A DNA stretch of 64,000 bases from NCBI GenBank assembly GCA_030248195.1, contig JASAND010004011.1, positions 28,234-92,233 of the forward strand, read 5' to 3'. Under the pieces are notes generated by a model. The model was not told the origin of the DNA, did not search any database, and was given only the letters and a program-made list of their open reading frames with translations. The stretch comes from Trissonchulus latispiculum (taxonomy: Eukaryota > Nematoda > Enoplea > Enoplida > Ironidae). The translations under genes were made by a program, and so were the position numbers. Below, in pieces: positions 46,054 through 57,735 of the stretch (within the stretch, counting starts at the first letter, position 1; every line of letters begins with the position of its first letter).

Positions 46054-46944
46054 TGCTAAATCTTTAGCCGTCGAAACCGTGATAGTTTTCTGAAATATAT
46101 TGACTAATATAAAAGTGATTGGATATTATGCGATGTATCGTTTTGTACACTTTAGTGATTACACTGTCTGATTTGACTTTTGCAATGATTCCTTGGTAAA
46201 TAATTTTGAATCAGTCGGAGCTATTGCATCATAACGTGTTCAAGTCCAAGGCATACTTAGCTTTCTGCCACCATGCGTCAAAACTGCAATCGCTAGACAA
46301 CTATGTATTCGATGTTATTCTTTCAACCTTTCAAAGGGTTTAATTCACTACTTATGTAACTACGAAAAGGACAATGTAGTAAAGTAAGTAAGTTGGTCTC
46401 CTAAAAATTTGTCAAACAACCTAAAAGGTTTGCATGAAGTTAAGACTAGTCAACCTGCAAAGCTGACTACTAAACAAAGCCCTAATATTTCAGTTGTTTC
46501 AGCTTTCAGGTGACCAAGTTTGTGTGCCTACAATATATCATATTTGATGGTTATACACGGGTCATAAGCTATCTAATTTAGATATTCACAGTCACCTAAG
46601 TTAATACAATGTTTATCATCACTCTATCACACTATCACTCTATCACATCATCACTTGTACAGAACAACCAGTGGGGCTACGAGCCGTACTGTGCTGTTAT
46701 ATTCTATTAAACTGTCCGTTTAAAGCGTCGACTAGTGCATAACCAAAGTTATTCGCCATAGGAGAATAATTAATATTATCAAATAGACCCATAACAAGTA
46801 GCCCTGGTATGGGAAATGATTCCTACTGCATTGTTGTCTTAAATGTACATAGAAACAGCAATACATCATTATTAATGGAAACCTCATAACTCTCAAAGCT
46901 TTTGACGACATAAGCACTGTGTCTGCTCAGGAAAAGAAAGATTA
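46054..46944. other. 3' flank of receptor gene 3
   Basis: Presumed 3' untranslated region, then unassigned AT-rich DNA. Short ATCACTCT/ATCACACT repeats lie near 46618-46650. Confidence 0.4.
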
Positions 46945-47110
46945 CTGATTAGTCGGTTATCAGTAATCAGTAATCAGTAAAATCTGTTGCACCAACTTTA
47001 CTGATTACAATCAGTAATCAGTAATCAGTAAATAATCAGTAAATAATCAGTGAATAATCAGTAAGTTATTGCACCAAACTCTTTACTGATTACTGATTAC
47101 TGATTATTTT
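46945..47110. repeat. CAGTAAT cluster with inverted TTACTGATT copies
   Basis: AATCAGTAATCAGTAAT runs in the centre face TTTACTGATTACTGATTA runs at the right, with ATTACTGATTAG at the left. GTTGCACCAA and ATTGCACCAA separate them. A small hairpin-forming repeat. Confidence 0.8.
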
Positions 47111-47671
47111 TGCTTGAATTTAATCAGTCTCTTTTACAGTGATTTTTCGCAAATCAGTCTGGTGTTTCAGTATTCAGGGGCACATTTCGCGAGCCTCTGA
47201 TTATTGATAAGTAGAAAATACTTTGCTATTAATTGGATGTCACCAGTTTCTAGCAAATATATTCCTGCTTGAGCAAATATATTCTTACTATGAATAGTTT
47301 TCTAGTAGTGGCAAGCCGATAAGAACAATTAACACTAAAATATATTAAAATGGATAAGCTATCGTGTGTCTGTTTAATGCTAATATACCAGGAATTTGAC
47401 TCCATTCAACTCGGGCATTCCAGCAATAAAATGACATCTACCGATGTGACAGCAGGTTTGGTGCTCTTGTTAGCTGGATACGTAAACGTAAGTTTGTTGT
47501 CCCTAGTAGGATTTTAAATCTGTCTGGTGGTTTCGATAGACTTATGACATTTCTTGCTTTTGTGCTTTGTTTATCTGTAGATCTTAGAGCATTGAAGTAT
47601 TTATGTCTAGTGGCTGCAGATGGGTGCAGATCATTTATGCCTGCAGAGACGATTCGATTCACTCACACTGT

Positions 47672-48043
47672 GATGTTATGGGTATGTCAGCTTTAACTCC
47701 ACCGCGAGTGTAGAAGGTTTCCGGAAAGTTGTGATTTGTCTCGAAATATTTCTCAACTTTCGAGACTTTTTGTCTCGAAAGATTTTCAACTTTCGAGACT
47801 TCTTGAAAATATTTTGAGACATTTGATGAATTTGTCTAGAACATTTTTGCACGCAAACATGCCAAATAAATACATGTTTCGAGACGTTTTTCAAATATTT
47901 CTAGAAAGTTTTGAAATATTTCGAGATAATTTCGATTTCAACTTTCGAGACATTTGGTGACAACTTTCGAGTCGTTTTTTCTCAACTTTCCGGAAACCTT
48001 CTACACTCGCGGTGGAATTAAAGCTGACATGCCCATTAACATC
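47672..48043. mobile_element. 372-bp MITE with ~60-bp terminal inverted repeats
   Basis: Ends read GATGTTA, then GGYATGTCAGCTTTAA, CCACCGCGAGTGTAGAAGG and TTTCCGGAAAGTTG, and the same inverted. The inside is a series of TTTCGAGAC and GTCTCGAAA words. No coding capacity; no clear target duplication. Confidence 0.75.
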
Positions 48044-48586
48044 TTACGATCTTCAACGAAGCTCTCAGCACTCCTATACATATGAACACCCATACAAACA
48101 ATTTTAGATGAAGTTGGCGTTGAGTCTTAATCTTTGAATGTCGCACCAAAATATCATGTATTGTTGTTGTGGTTGTTGCGTATTGTTGCTGGCGAACTTA
48201 GTGAGTTCGCCAAAACTTTTAATCCATTCAAGCTTCTCTGCGATTCCTTTGTTAGCACTTGTGTTTCCGTGTTTCTGTCTGACGTCCAAACTATTGTTGT
48301 CTTTTATTTAAGAATCGCCTTTTCTTCTGAGATGGATTCAATCAGTAAATGACATTTTTCATGAGATAGCTTGAGTCTAACCTGTTTTTGAATATTAATT
48401 ACTGTCGTCGTGCTATTAACAGAGAAATTGCAAACACCTCAGTGGTGTGAGATTTGTGCAAAATATGTATCCAACACTGACATCCATTCCGGTTCATTTT
48501 AATATCATACGGCAGTAATACTAAAAATAAATTTATAACATTATGCAGTCTGTTTAAAGCAATCGATACAAAATGTCCATCAGTTG

Positions 48587-48589
<3 letters not shown>
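48044..48589. other. Unassigned stretch
   Basis: No gene or element recognised. Confidence 0.35.

Positions 48590-48617
<28 letters not shown>
48590..48617. repeat. (TA)n microsatellite at left end of giant foldback
   Basis: About 14 TA units directly outside the GACTCGGATTCTG terminus. Confidence 0.95.
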
Positions 48618-48619
<2 letters not shown>

Positions 48620-48959
48620 CTCGGATTCTGCAAAATTCGACTCTAGTTGTTCAACTTTAAAATCGAAGGTAATGGAACTTTTTCGTTCCGACATATATTA
48701 AACTAGAAGACATTCTAAGAACTTTGGCACTTGCCGTTTTTTCAAATTTCGCCTATAGCGTTCACAGCGAGCCGTCAAAGTTGACCTATTTGCATGATTT
48801 TGGCTCTGTCTACTCGGTAATGGTTTCACGGCTGGCTACAACGTTTGCCTTAACCAAACAAGCTTAAATTTGGCACACATAGTAAGGATATATGGCCCAG
48901 TTTGCACACCGAATTTGAGCCTTCTACCTGCTTTCTTGCTTGAGATATGTCCAACTTAC

Positions 48960-51007
48960 TGTGAAAGCTGTCTTTCGGCTCTGCCCAAAAATTAGCACAT
49001 ATTTGACCAAAACTATATGCAGATATCAAAAGCCAAAAGGACATTGGAATATATGTTGTACCTTAATACCAGCACTAACATCATGCACAAGATCAGCGAT
49101 TTTTAGGTGGAAATGCATAACCATTTATGACCTCGAATATAGCTAGCTAAAGCGGTAAGCAGCAGAGCAGCCGTAGATTGAACTGCCATTGACGAAGCTA
49201 AGCACTACCTACAGTGACTAATTTGTGCTCATAATACTGTCATATGGAGACACTTTTGTTGGTATAATATCAGTTACTTAGCCTTTCACATGTTTGAGCT
49301 GATTCAAAAATAATGAGTACAAAACCGCAAAAGTTGCCTTTCAGTCCTGTCCAAAAATTTACACATTTTTGGCCTAAACTACATGAAGATATCAAAAGTC
49401 AAAGGGACTTTGGCATATATGTTGTACCTTAATACCGGCCCTAACATCATGCACAAGATCAGCGATTTTTAGGTGGAAATCCATAACCATTTATGACCTC
49501 GAACACTAGCGTAGCCAGAAAAAAATTTCGGGGGGGGGGAATGCAAAATTTTGGGGGAGTCTGGGGGGCGGAGCCCCCCAGAAGCTAAGGAATTTTTCTA
49601 TTTCGTGACCTTCGTGGAATTTTTACAGAGTATTCGTTGAAATTACAATAATTTTTAAGGCGCAGTGCCTGTTAATGCACCCAAATGATGCAGAAAGTGG
49701 TCAAAGTACACAAAATAGAGTAATTGGTACTCGTTTTTAAGCGCGAAACACGTATTATAACGGTGCAATACACTTATTTCGCGCCGAAGGCGCGAAAATT
49801 TTTTGAAAAATGGCGTTTTACGCATAGCAGGAAAAAATTCCTGGGGGGCAACACAATTTCGGGGGGGGATTCCCCCCATTCCCCCCCCCCGGCTACGCGC
49901 CTGACCTCGAATATAGCTCGCTACAGCGGTAAGCAGCAGAGTAGCCGTAGATTGAACTGCCATTGACGAAACTAAGCCCTACCTACAGTGACTAATTTGT
50001 GCTCATAATATTGTCATATAGAGACACTTTTGTTGGTATAATATCAGGTACTTAGCCTTTTACATGTTTGAGCTGATTCAAAAACAATGAGTACAAAACC
50101 GCAGAAAGTTGAATTTCAGTCCTGTTCAAAAATTTACACATTTTGGCCTAAACTACATGCAGATATCAAAAGCCAAAGGGACTTTGGCATATATGTTGTA
50201 TCTTAATACCAGCCCTAACATCATGCACAAGATCAGCGATTTTTAGGTGGAAATGCATAACCATTTATGACCTCGAATGTAGCTCGCTACAGCGGTAAGC
50301 AGCAGAGTAGCCGTAGATTGAACTGCCATTGACGAAACTAAGCCCTACCTACAGTGACTAATTTGTGCTCATAATATTGTCATATAGAGACACTTTTGTT
50401 GGTATATCAGGTACTTAGCCTTTTACATGTTTGAGCTGATTCAAAAACAATGAGTACAAAACCGCAGAAAGTTGAATTTCAGTCCTGTTCAAAAATTTAC
50501 ACATTTTGGCCTAAACTACATGCAGATATCAAAAGCCAAAGGGACTTTGGCATATATGTTGTATCTTAATACCAGCCCTAACATCATGCACAAGATCAGC
50601 GATTTTTAGGTGGAAATGCATAACCATTTATGACCTCGAATGTAGCTCGCTACAGCGGTAAGCAGCAGAGTAGCCGTAGATTGAACTGCCATTGACGAAA
50701 CTAAGCCCTACCTACAGTGACTAATTTGTGCTCATAATATTGTCATATAGAGACACTTTTGTTGGTATATCAGGTACTTAGCCTTTTACATGTTTGAGCT
50801 GATTCAAAAACAATGAGTACAAAACCGCAGAAAGTTGCCTTTCAGTCCTGTTCAAAAATTTACACATTTTTGGCCTAAACTACATGCAGATATCAAAAGC
50901 CAAAGGGACTTTGGCATATATGTTGTATCTTAATACCAGCCCTAACATCATGCACAAGATCAGCGATTTTTAGGTGGAAATGCATAACCATTTATGACCT
51001 CGAATAT
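48960..51007 (+). repeat. ~363-bp tandem repeat, left arm of giant foldback
   Basis: Unit landmarks TTCAAAAATTTACACAT recur at about 49349, 50127, 50488 and 50850, with a diverged first unit near 48986. Spacing is about 361-363 bases once the 408 bases added by the MITE insertion are removed. A three-base difference (GGTATAATATCAG against GGTATATCAG) separates units. Confidence 0.92.
49504..49903. mobile_element. 400-bp hAT-type MITE inside the tandem repeat
   Basis: Ends are CACTAGCGTAGCC and the inverse of CAGGCGCGTAGCC. The 8-base duplication ACCTCGAA is perfect (49496-49503 and 49904-49911). Sister repeat units show the undisturbed site ATGACCTCGAATATAGCT, so the borders are certain. It contains runs of G and C, and the palindrome TCTGGGGGGCGGAGCCCCCC. 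Confidence 0.92.
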
Positions 51008-51248
51008 AGGTCTGCTAACTTTCAAAATGAATATTAGATGTAAGTACAAATGGCAAATTCTTATACATACATCCGCTCCAGCGTTAGTTTTCTTGAAACC
51101 GTGTGCACATTATTACATCCAAACTGTTTCAATAGATGCGTATAGTTGGTAGTTGCTTCAGTGAATGATTCCGGAATAGCTGAAGAAGATAAACATGTTA
51201 TTAACATTGCATCTGAAACACAGAAATCTGGTTCTTAATTTAGTCTTA

Positions 51249-52326
51249 ACAAGCAGGCCCCTAAAAGGGACATGATTCCGCATTAGAGCAGTGGCGTATG
51301 CACAAGGCGAGAAATACTAGGCTTAAAGAATAGCAAGTATTGTAACGATTATTGAAACGGACGAAAATTGAAAGATTATTTTAATAATTAAGTGTTAGTG
51401 CTTGAGGAGGAATGTACTTTACAATTGTCCTATGCTATAATGGGAGTTAAACAAACTGATTCATTAAACTTAGTTTCGTATGTTCTTTCATTAATTTAAG
51501 AGTGCAAGCTTTTTGCCAGTAGTCCAAAGCAAGTGAAGCAACAAAATATTCATATTGAAATTTTTATTTCTAAAACGCACATCTGACGGGAATTAGATAG
51601 TCTTCTGCTATGCCCAGCTATTCTTAAAGTTTTTTGCTGCAGTTCACGGTAAAAAAGTTAATTTCGGAAACCTGCCTCTCCTCCACCTCCAGTTACAATT
51701 AAGAAGTTAAATTTCAAATATTTATAAGTGGTGAAGGTATGAGGCGAAGAGCAGATAACATTTGCCGTTCCAGACTTCTCATAGTTTACTACCAATTACT
51801 AGTGCTAGTGCAAAATATTGGTGGAGTTTGAAGGGATTTGGTGATTCAAGGAATTAAACAGGCCACTCTTTTACATACCATAACACTACTGTTCTTTCTT
51901 GCAAGGTTACAAATGGTACATAAAATTGACATTGCAATGATCAGACAGGCTAGCCGCACTAACACAACACTGCAACTGAGCTTTCTTCCCTGATACCTAA
52001 TTTACATATTCTTCCAAATCCATCTATTTAATTTTCTCTTTTTGATTCAGCGGGAGGGGGGAGAAGTAAACACTGTCAAATTTAATTCTTGTACCCTCTT
52101 TATTTTAAAATGTAATAGTCGTACAAAATTACGCAATTTTGTCCACAGCAACAGTCCCAAAAATTAAATAAATCAGAGCCTTTGCTGTCAACGGTGCAGC
52201 CCCCCACGGCTAAAAAAAGAGACTGGAAAATAGTGCTAAACCTGCAGAACATTTCATTTATGAATTGGAGCCCAAGTGTTAAGCATCCCTTTTCCAAAGC
52301 AATGATTCCGCCTCCAGGCGGAATAA
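51249..52326 (+). mobile_element. Hairpin-ended element, copy 3
   Basis: Left end: ACAAG, CCCCTAAAAGGGA (51258-51270), then ATGATTCCGC. Right end: ATGATTCCGCC, loop TCCA, GGCGGAATAA (52302-52326). Ten bases of tag, ATGATTCCGC, are shared exactly by both ends. Length about 1.08 kb, no coding capacity. It lies in the centre of the giant foldback. Confidence 0.55.
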
Positions 52327-52543
52327 AAAGTTTCAGACAGCCGCATGCATGTCTATGTGTGACGAAAACTGATAAGACGGTATAAAAGGTGTGCATATTG
52401 AGATGTTTTTGAAAAGAATGCAGAATCTTTGCACCTGTAATTATGGCTTTAGTTTTATTGCACTGATAGTTGTATTATTCTTGTTATTTCTCATTACTTC
52501 AGGGGGGGGGGGCTACGAACGGGTTGACACAACTTCGTCGGAG

Positions 52544-53623
52544 CAGGGTTTTTTGTGTAAAATACTGTGTATTTACACAAAAAAATTAATTTACACAGTG
52601 AAAAACTAATTTACACAACAAAATACACAGCCAAATTTTCGAAAATTTTTACAAAAAGTGCACTGAAAAAATAGTTTTCAAGTCTTTAAGTTTTAAAAAA
52701 GCTCTAGCTTTTAACTGGGGGCTGCCGCCCCCAGACCCCCGCCTGTTTCCAATGGTTTAGAATGGTTTTCTGCATTTCTGCATCAACATGGTTATGGGTG
52801 TTTTATTCTCCTAAGTCTTAATGCTTCTACTTATACAGTTGCGTATAATTTATTTTCGTAAATAGCTAGTATTTATTCGTATTTAACTATACATATGTTT
52901 TCTGAAGCTAGTATTATTCAATATGATTTCTTGTTTATCTCTTGTATATATAATAATAAAAGCAGTCAGAGCCTAAAAATAATTGCCATACAACCCAAGA
53001 AATATTCAACATTCAACTCAATTTCAACAACAAGGAATACAACTTTTCAATGCCGTTTCTGCCGTTAATTTAAAAAATTTCTCAACTTCTGGGGGGCTCC
53101 GCCCCCCAGACCCCCCTCCGTTGTATAATTGGTGTGTCTGTACTATATGGAGCCGTCCCCAGTAGCAGTTAAAGCATCGAACCTTAGTACGTGACCAGCA
53201 AGTTTGTGAAAAAATTATTCCAAAAAGTTGGAAAAATAAAGAAATCGTTTCAGTAGGCGAAGTGTTTTTCAGAAATTTGATTTTGTCCAATCTTATTTTT
53301 GACATTTAATGAATTAATCTTTTTAAACATTTCCATTATGAATTCTATTGCAATTTACAAAATTTTCTCAACTTCTGGGGGCTCCGCCCGAGACCCCCAC
53401 GTGGCTTTTTTTCGAAATGTTACACAAGTGCAGTTGGCATAACTTTGGCTTGAATGATCCGAAAATAACATTGTAGCAAGAAAATAACGTCTAAATGTAT
53501 TTTATTTTATATTACAGTTGAAAAACGACACTTTTAAATTTTACACAGCATCAAACAAAAATACACAGTGAAATTTAAATTTACACAAGATTTACACAGG
53601 TCCGATTTTGAAAAAAAACCCTG
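52544..53623. mobile_element. hAT-type MITE with TTTACACA repeats
   Basis: Ends are CAGGGTTTTTTGTGTAAA and the inverse of CAGGGTTTTTTTTCAAAA. Flanks CGTCGGAG at 52536-52543 and 53624-53631 form a perfect 8-base duplication. TTTACACA(G/A) words crowd both ends. Three copies of a palindromic CTGGGGGGCTCCGCCCCCCAG-like module lie inside (52716, 53086, 53376). No coding capacity. Confidence 0.9.
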
Positions 53624-54442
53624 CGTCGGAGGGAGCTACTTTTGCCCCCCAACGTTAGCCAACATATCAGAATAAAAAAGTTTAGGGTGGGCAATAATAT
53701 ATCTCACCTACACTGTTTTTGGCAGGACGCCAAAGTACAAATTTTGGTGCGAAAATGGGATTTTTCAAAAAGCTTTTTTCAGCTCTGGTAGAATAACGGT
53801 TGGACCAATTCTGAAACTTTCAGCCATAAATGTTAATTGTTACTAGTGCTAAATATTAAAAGTATTCCGGCTTTCGAGCGTTGCTTCCTTCTTCAGCTAT
53901 AACAGCTCAAACTTTGAAATTTGGTGAAAAGTTGCGATGTGACCGTGCGCCGTTTTCTATTTAATAAAATTGACAGCCCCTAGCCTACCCCAGCATTTTA
54001 GCAAATATTAGGCTCTAATATGGGCAAACTGTAGGTTTCGAGGACTTTGACTTTCTAGTTAGTGTGCTAGCAAAATTTTTGTTAAGAAATAACCCTTATT
54101 TTTAGGCCTGAAAAGCTGCACAAATATTTATTATATAGTTGTATTAATCCACTTATCACATAATGATTAAAAGTAATCCACCGAAGAAAACTGACGTCAG
54201 CCGCAGCAAGTTATTGCCTGAGCAATAAAATATTTTTTGACAAATTATTTAAAAGTCATTTTTACAGCAAAATGCTAAAGCAATTCTAATACAAAATGTG
54301 TCACTGTCCAAAAATGTACTTCTTAAGTTCTAAGATGTTAAGAGATATATACAGTTGCTTGTACCAAATGACAGAAGTTATTCAACTTTCTTTTGGGATT
54401 TTTTTATTATAATATATGTTTCTGTTCAGCCGTCTTTCTGCC

Positions 54443-54583
54443 ATGTCCAAAACGGAATCATCTAATAAAAGACCAGAGCCTATCAGTTCAATTGAGAGGG
54501 ACGACTATATGGAACACCACGAATTCCAAGCGACGGACGAAGATGTCCGGGACAACATTTTGAACAGTGACTGTCTTGAATAA
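54443..54583 (+). CDS. Hypothetical 46-aa acidic ORF in centre of giant foldback
   Basis: Begins MSKTESSNKRPEPISSIERD and ends SDCLE with TAA. The composition is protein-like: charged, with no low complexity. It is preceded by a polypyrimidine tract and TTCAG at 54426-54430, resembling a splice acceptor, so it could be an exon of a lost element gene. No domain is recognised. It may be meaningless. Confidence 0.25.
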   Translation: MSKTESSNKRPEPISSIERDDYMEHHEFQATDEDVRDNILNSDCLE

Positions 54584-54694
54584 ACTGAAGAATGCATTAA
54601 AAGAATGGGTAATTGGGATATTTCCATTTGTTTATATGAAATAAAAAATTACCTAACTAGATTACCTAAAACAACGAGACAAGCACAGTTTTAG

Positions 54695-55490
54695 TTTAAA
54701 ATGTGTAAATTTTTGGACAGGACTGAAAGGCAACTTTCTGCGGTTTTGTACTCATTGTTTTTGAATCAGCTCAGACATGTAAAAGGCTAAGTATATACCT
54801 GATATTATACCAACAAAAGTGTCTCTATATGACAATATTATGAGCACAAATTAGTCACTGTAGGTAGGGCTTAGCTTCCTCAATGGCAGTTCAATCTACG
54901 GCTACTCTGCTGCTTACCGCTGTAGCGAGCTATATTCGAGGCCATAAATAGTTATGCATTTCCACCTAAAAATCGCTGATCTTGTGCATGATGTTAGGGC
55001 TGGTATTAAGGTACAACATATATGCCAAAGTCCCTTTTGCTTTTGATATCTGCATTGTAGTTTAGGCCAAAAATGTGTAAATTTTTCGACAGGACTGAAA
55101 GGCAGCTTTCTGCGGTTTTGTACTCATTGTTTTTGAATCAGCTCAAACATGTAAAAGGCTAAGTACCTGATATTATACCAACAAAAGTGTCTCCATATGA
55201 CAATATTATGAGCACAAATTAGTCACTGTAGGTAGTGCTTAGCTTCGTCAATGGCAGTCCAATCTACGGCTGCTCTGCTGCTTACCGCTGTAGCGAGCTA
55301 TATTCGAGGTCATAAATGGTTATGCATTTCCACCTAAAAATCGCTGATCTTGTGCATGATGTTAGGGCTGGTATTAAGGTACAACATATATTCCAATGTC
55401 CTTTTGGCTTTTGATATCTGCATATAGTTTTGGTCAAAAATGTGCTAATTTTTGGGCAGAGCCGAAAGACAACTTTCACCGTAAGTTGGA
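54695..55490 (-). repeat. ~363-bp tandem repeat, right arm of giant foldback
   Basis: Minus-strand copies of the left-arm unit, with landmarks at about 54704, 55071 and 55440. They show point differences from the left arm, such as GGCCATAAATAG for GGTCATAAATGG. Confidence 0.9.
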
Positions 55491-55823
55491 CATATCTCAA
55501 GCAAGAAAGCAGGTAGAAGGCTCAAATTCGGTGTGCTAACTGTGCTATATATCCTTACTATGTGTGCCAAATTTAAGCTTGTTTGGTTAAGGCAAACGTT
55601 GTAGCCAGCTGCGAAACCATTACCGAGTAGACAGCGCCAAAATCATGCAAATAGGTCAACTTTGACGGCTCGCTGTGAACGCTATAGGCGGAATTGGAAA
55701 AAACGGCAAGTGCCAAAGGTCTTAGAATAACTTCTAGTTTAATATATATCGCAATGAGCGAAAACGATTTTTGAGGTTGAACAACTTATAATTGGGCCGG
55801 GTCGAATTTCTCAGAATCCGAGT

Positions 55824-55824
55824 C

Positions 55825-55865
<41 letters not shown>

Positions 55866-55876
55866 GATATATATAC

Positions 55877-55911
<35 letters not shown>
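55824..55911. repeat. (TA)n and (TATG)n microsatellite
   Basis: A TA run outside the right terminus of the giant foldback, then about seven TATG units. Confidence 0.95.
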
Positions 55912-55912
<1 letters not shown>

Positions 55913-55982
55913 TGAAACTTACTGAAATTTATCAGTACAGCCGTACATTTGGGGCCTTTCACCTCCAATGTACAACTTTACT

Positions 55983-56030
55983 AGTGATGTAGTACATCAC
56001 TGAAATTTTTTAGGGATGTAGTACATCCCT
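55983..56030. repeat. Twin hairpins GATGTAGTACATC
   Basis: AGTGATGTAGTACATCACT (55983-56001) and AGGGATGTAGTACATCCCT (56012-56030) are both perfect inverted repeats around a single central base. They share the core GATGTAGTACATC with different outer pairs. Confidence 0.8.
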
Positions 56031-56493
56031 AAATGTACTACTTTGCTGCGACTATATAATTTACTTTGCTCTGCGCAATTGTTTGACTTACACTCTTTGC
56101 ATTTATTTAATTAGTTTTGACGTGATAAGTTTGCATTTGCATGACAAGTTTTTTAAGTAGATTGATATCTTGTCGCCTCAGCCTAGCCGAGCTGGGGATA
56201 AACTGAACTGGCGTAGGTAGGTCCTCAGTGTTTGTCACATGAATTAGACATCAACACAAACTACTGCCTACCCCTTACTTTAACTGTATTAGACAGAAAA
56301 CGACGTTCCATACAGGAGGAGTCTTTTTAGGCGACGGATTAATTTAATTGAACCAGTGAGAAATACTACATTTGATCGCACAGCCGAGAAGATAGTTAAT
56401 GAGATGAAATGAGAATGAGTTGATTCGACCTAGGGTGGAAGAACATTGACTTATTTGTTCCGTAAAGTAAAGTGCGGAGATAATTGAGCTTAA

Positions 56494-57731
56494 GGGGGGG
56501 GTCCATTTTTGGCCGATTTCTCCACCATCTCCGATTTTGCTCATTTTCACATATTTTGGTCTCCGATTGGTATATTTTAACGAGTTTTTGAAGTTAAATT
56601 CGGATCTTTTACGGTTAATGAGTAATTTACTTCAAAGTTGAGATCTCATGTGTTAAACATAGGAAACTGGAAAAGTTTCAATTTTTTGACTAGTGTCAAA
56701 AAATCTCGAAACTGGGCAAAGATTATCAGCATAATTTGGTATCATTAGAAACGTCTATTTGTATACTTTAATTCGTTCGAATTAGATTTTTGAATTAGGC
56801 CTTTAAATTTTTTAAAATAATTTTTGAATCTTGCTGACTGTGAAATTTGACGTTTTTCGTTGTTGAAAACTGGGGTGTTTCAACTTTGATCAAGCATTAC
56901 ATAAATTGAAAGGCTTAACTAAAAAATCTGATTCCAACAAATCACAGTATATAAGTAGACGTTTCTAGCAATACCAAATGATGCTGATAATCTTTGCCCA
57001 GTTTCGAGATTTTTTGTCACTAAAAATTTGGTTTTTTACCAAAATTTGGAATTTTTTCGATTTTTTGCCTACTACGTGAGACCATTGCAATCAGCAGCTA
57101 CCAAATGCCAAAATATCTAGTTTCTCGTTATTTCTGGTGGATGTAGTTCAGTGTTGACTAGAATTATTTCAGCTAAGTAGCCCAACGTGGTCGCTGCATC
57201 CCAATCTGTCGGACTGGTACCCATATAGCAAAAATATAGATTTTTTCAAATTTCTCAAAATCTGATAAATTTGACATCAATCGAAAGCTCTTAATGCGGG
57301 GAACATTTTTCTTCTTAGACTATGGTCCGCAAATGCACCAAATTAAAGTTAATGGCTGTCAAAGGTTTTGTTATCTAACCTCAACATTGGCCTTGCTGCT
57401 CCTTAAAAGTCGTTAAAAAAGGCATGAAATCACGTTTAGCCTGCCAACACCGGGACAAAATTAATTCTTTAGATCAATTTTCAAATGTACACCCAATTGA
57501 AGCTCCAAAATCGAAGACTGTATAAGGAAAATTGCCTTAGTCTCAAGCGGTACCCTCGTTTCGCCCATTATTACAATTGCAAGCAGTTGATAGCTCGTAA
57601 CTCGCGAAGACATGAATGAAACAACTCAATATTTAAACTTGGTACGTACAACATGTGTGGCTACATTATGTGTAAAAATGAGCGAAATCCGTGGTTTTTA
57701 AATTCTTTCATGGTGGAGCCCCCCCCCCCCC
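56494..57731. mobile_element. Foldback element, G-run ends, TTAA-type site
   Basis: Begins GGGGGGGGTCCATTTTTGG after TTAA (56490-56493) and ends in a C-run followed by TTAC (57732-57735), a probable mutated TTAA. Inner arms match: AAAGATTATCAGCATAATTTGG near 56717 (20-base core) faces its inverse near 56975, with AGAAACGTCTA mirrored as TAGACGTTTCT. No coding capacity. Confidence 0.6.
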
Positions 57732-57735
57732 TTAC

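Larger units (their letters stand above)
48618..55823. mobile_element. Giant foldback element, 7.2 kb
   Basis: The left terminus GACTCGGATTCTG matches the inverse of the right terminus. Roughly 350 unique bases at each end are inverted copies, sharing AAATTCGAC, CTATAGCGTTCACAGCGAGC, GTTGACCTATTTGCATGATT and AACCAAACAAGCTTAAATTT. They are followed inward by tandem ~363-base units: about five in the left arm and three in the right. Both ends sit in (TA)n, so the target duplication is hidden. The centre (51008-54690) has received a hairpin-ended element and a hAT-type element. A 46-codon frame near 54443 is the only coding candidate. The superfamily is unknown. Confidence 0.8.
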
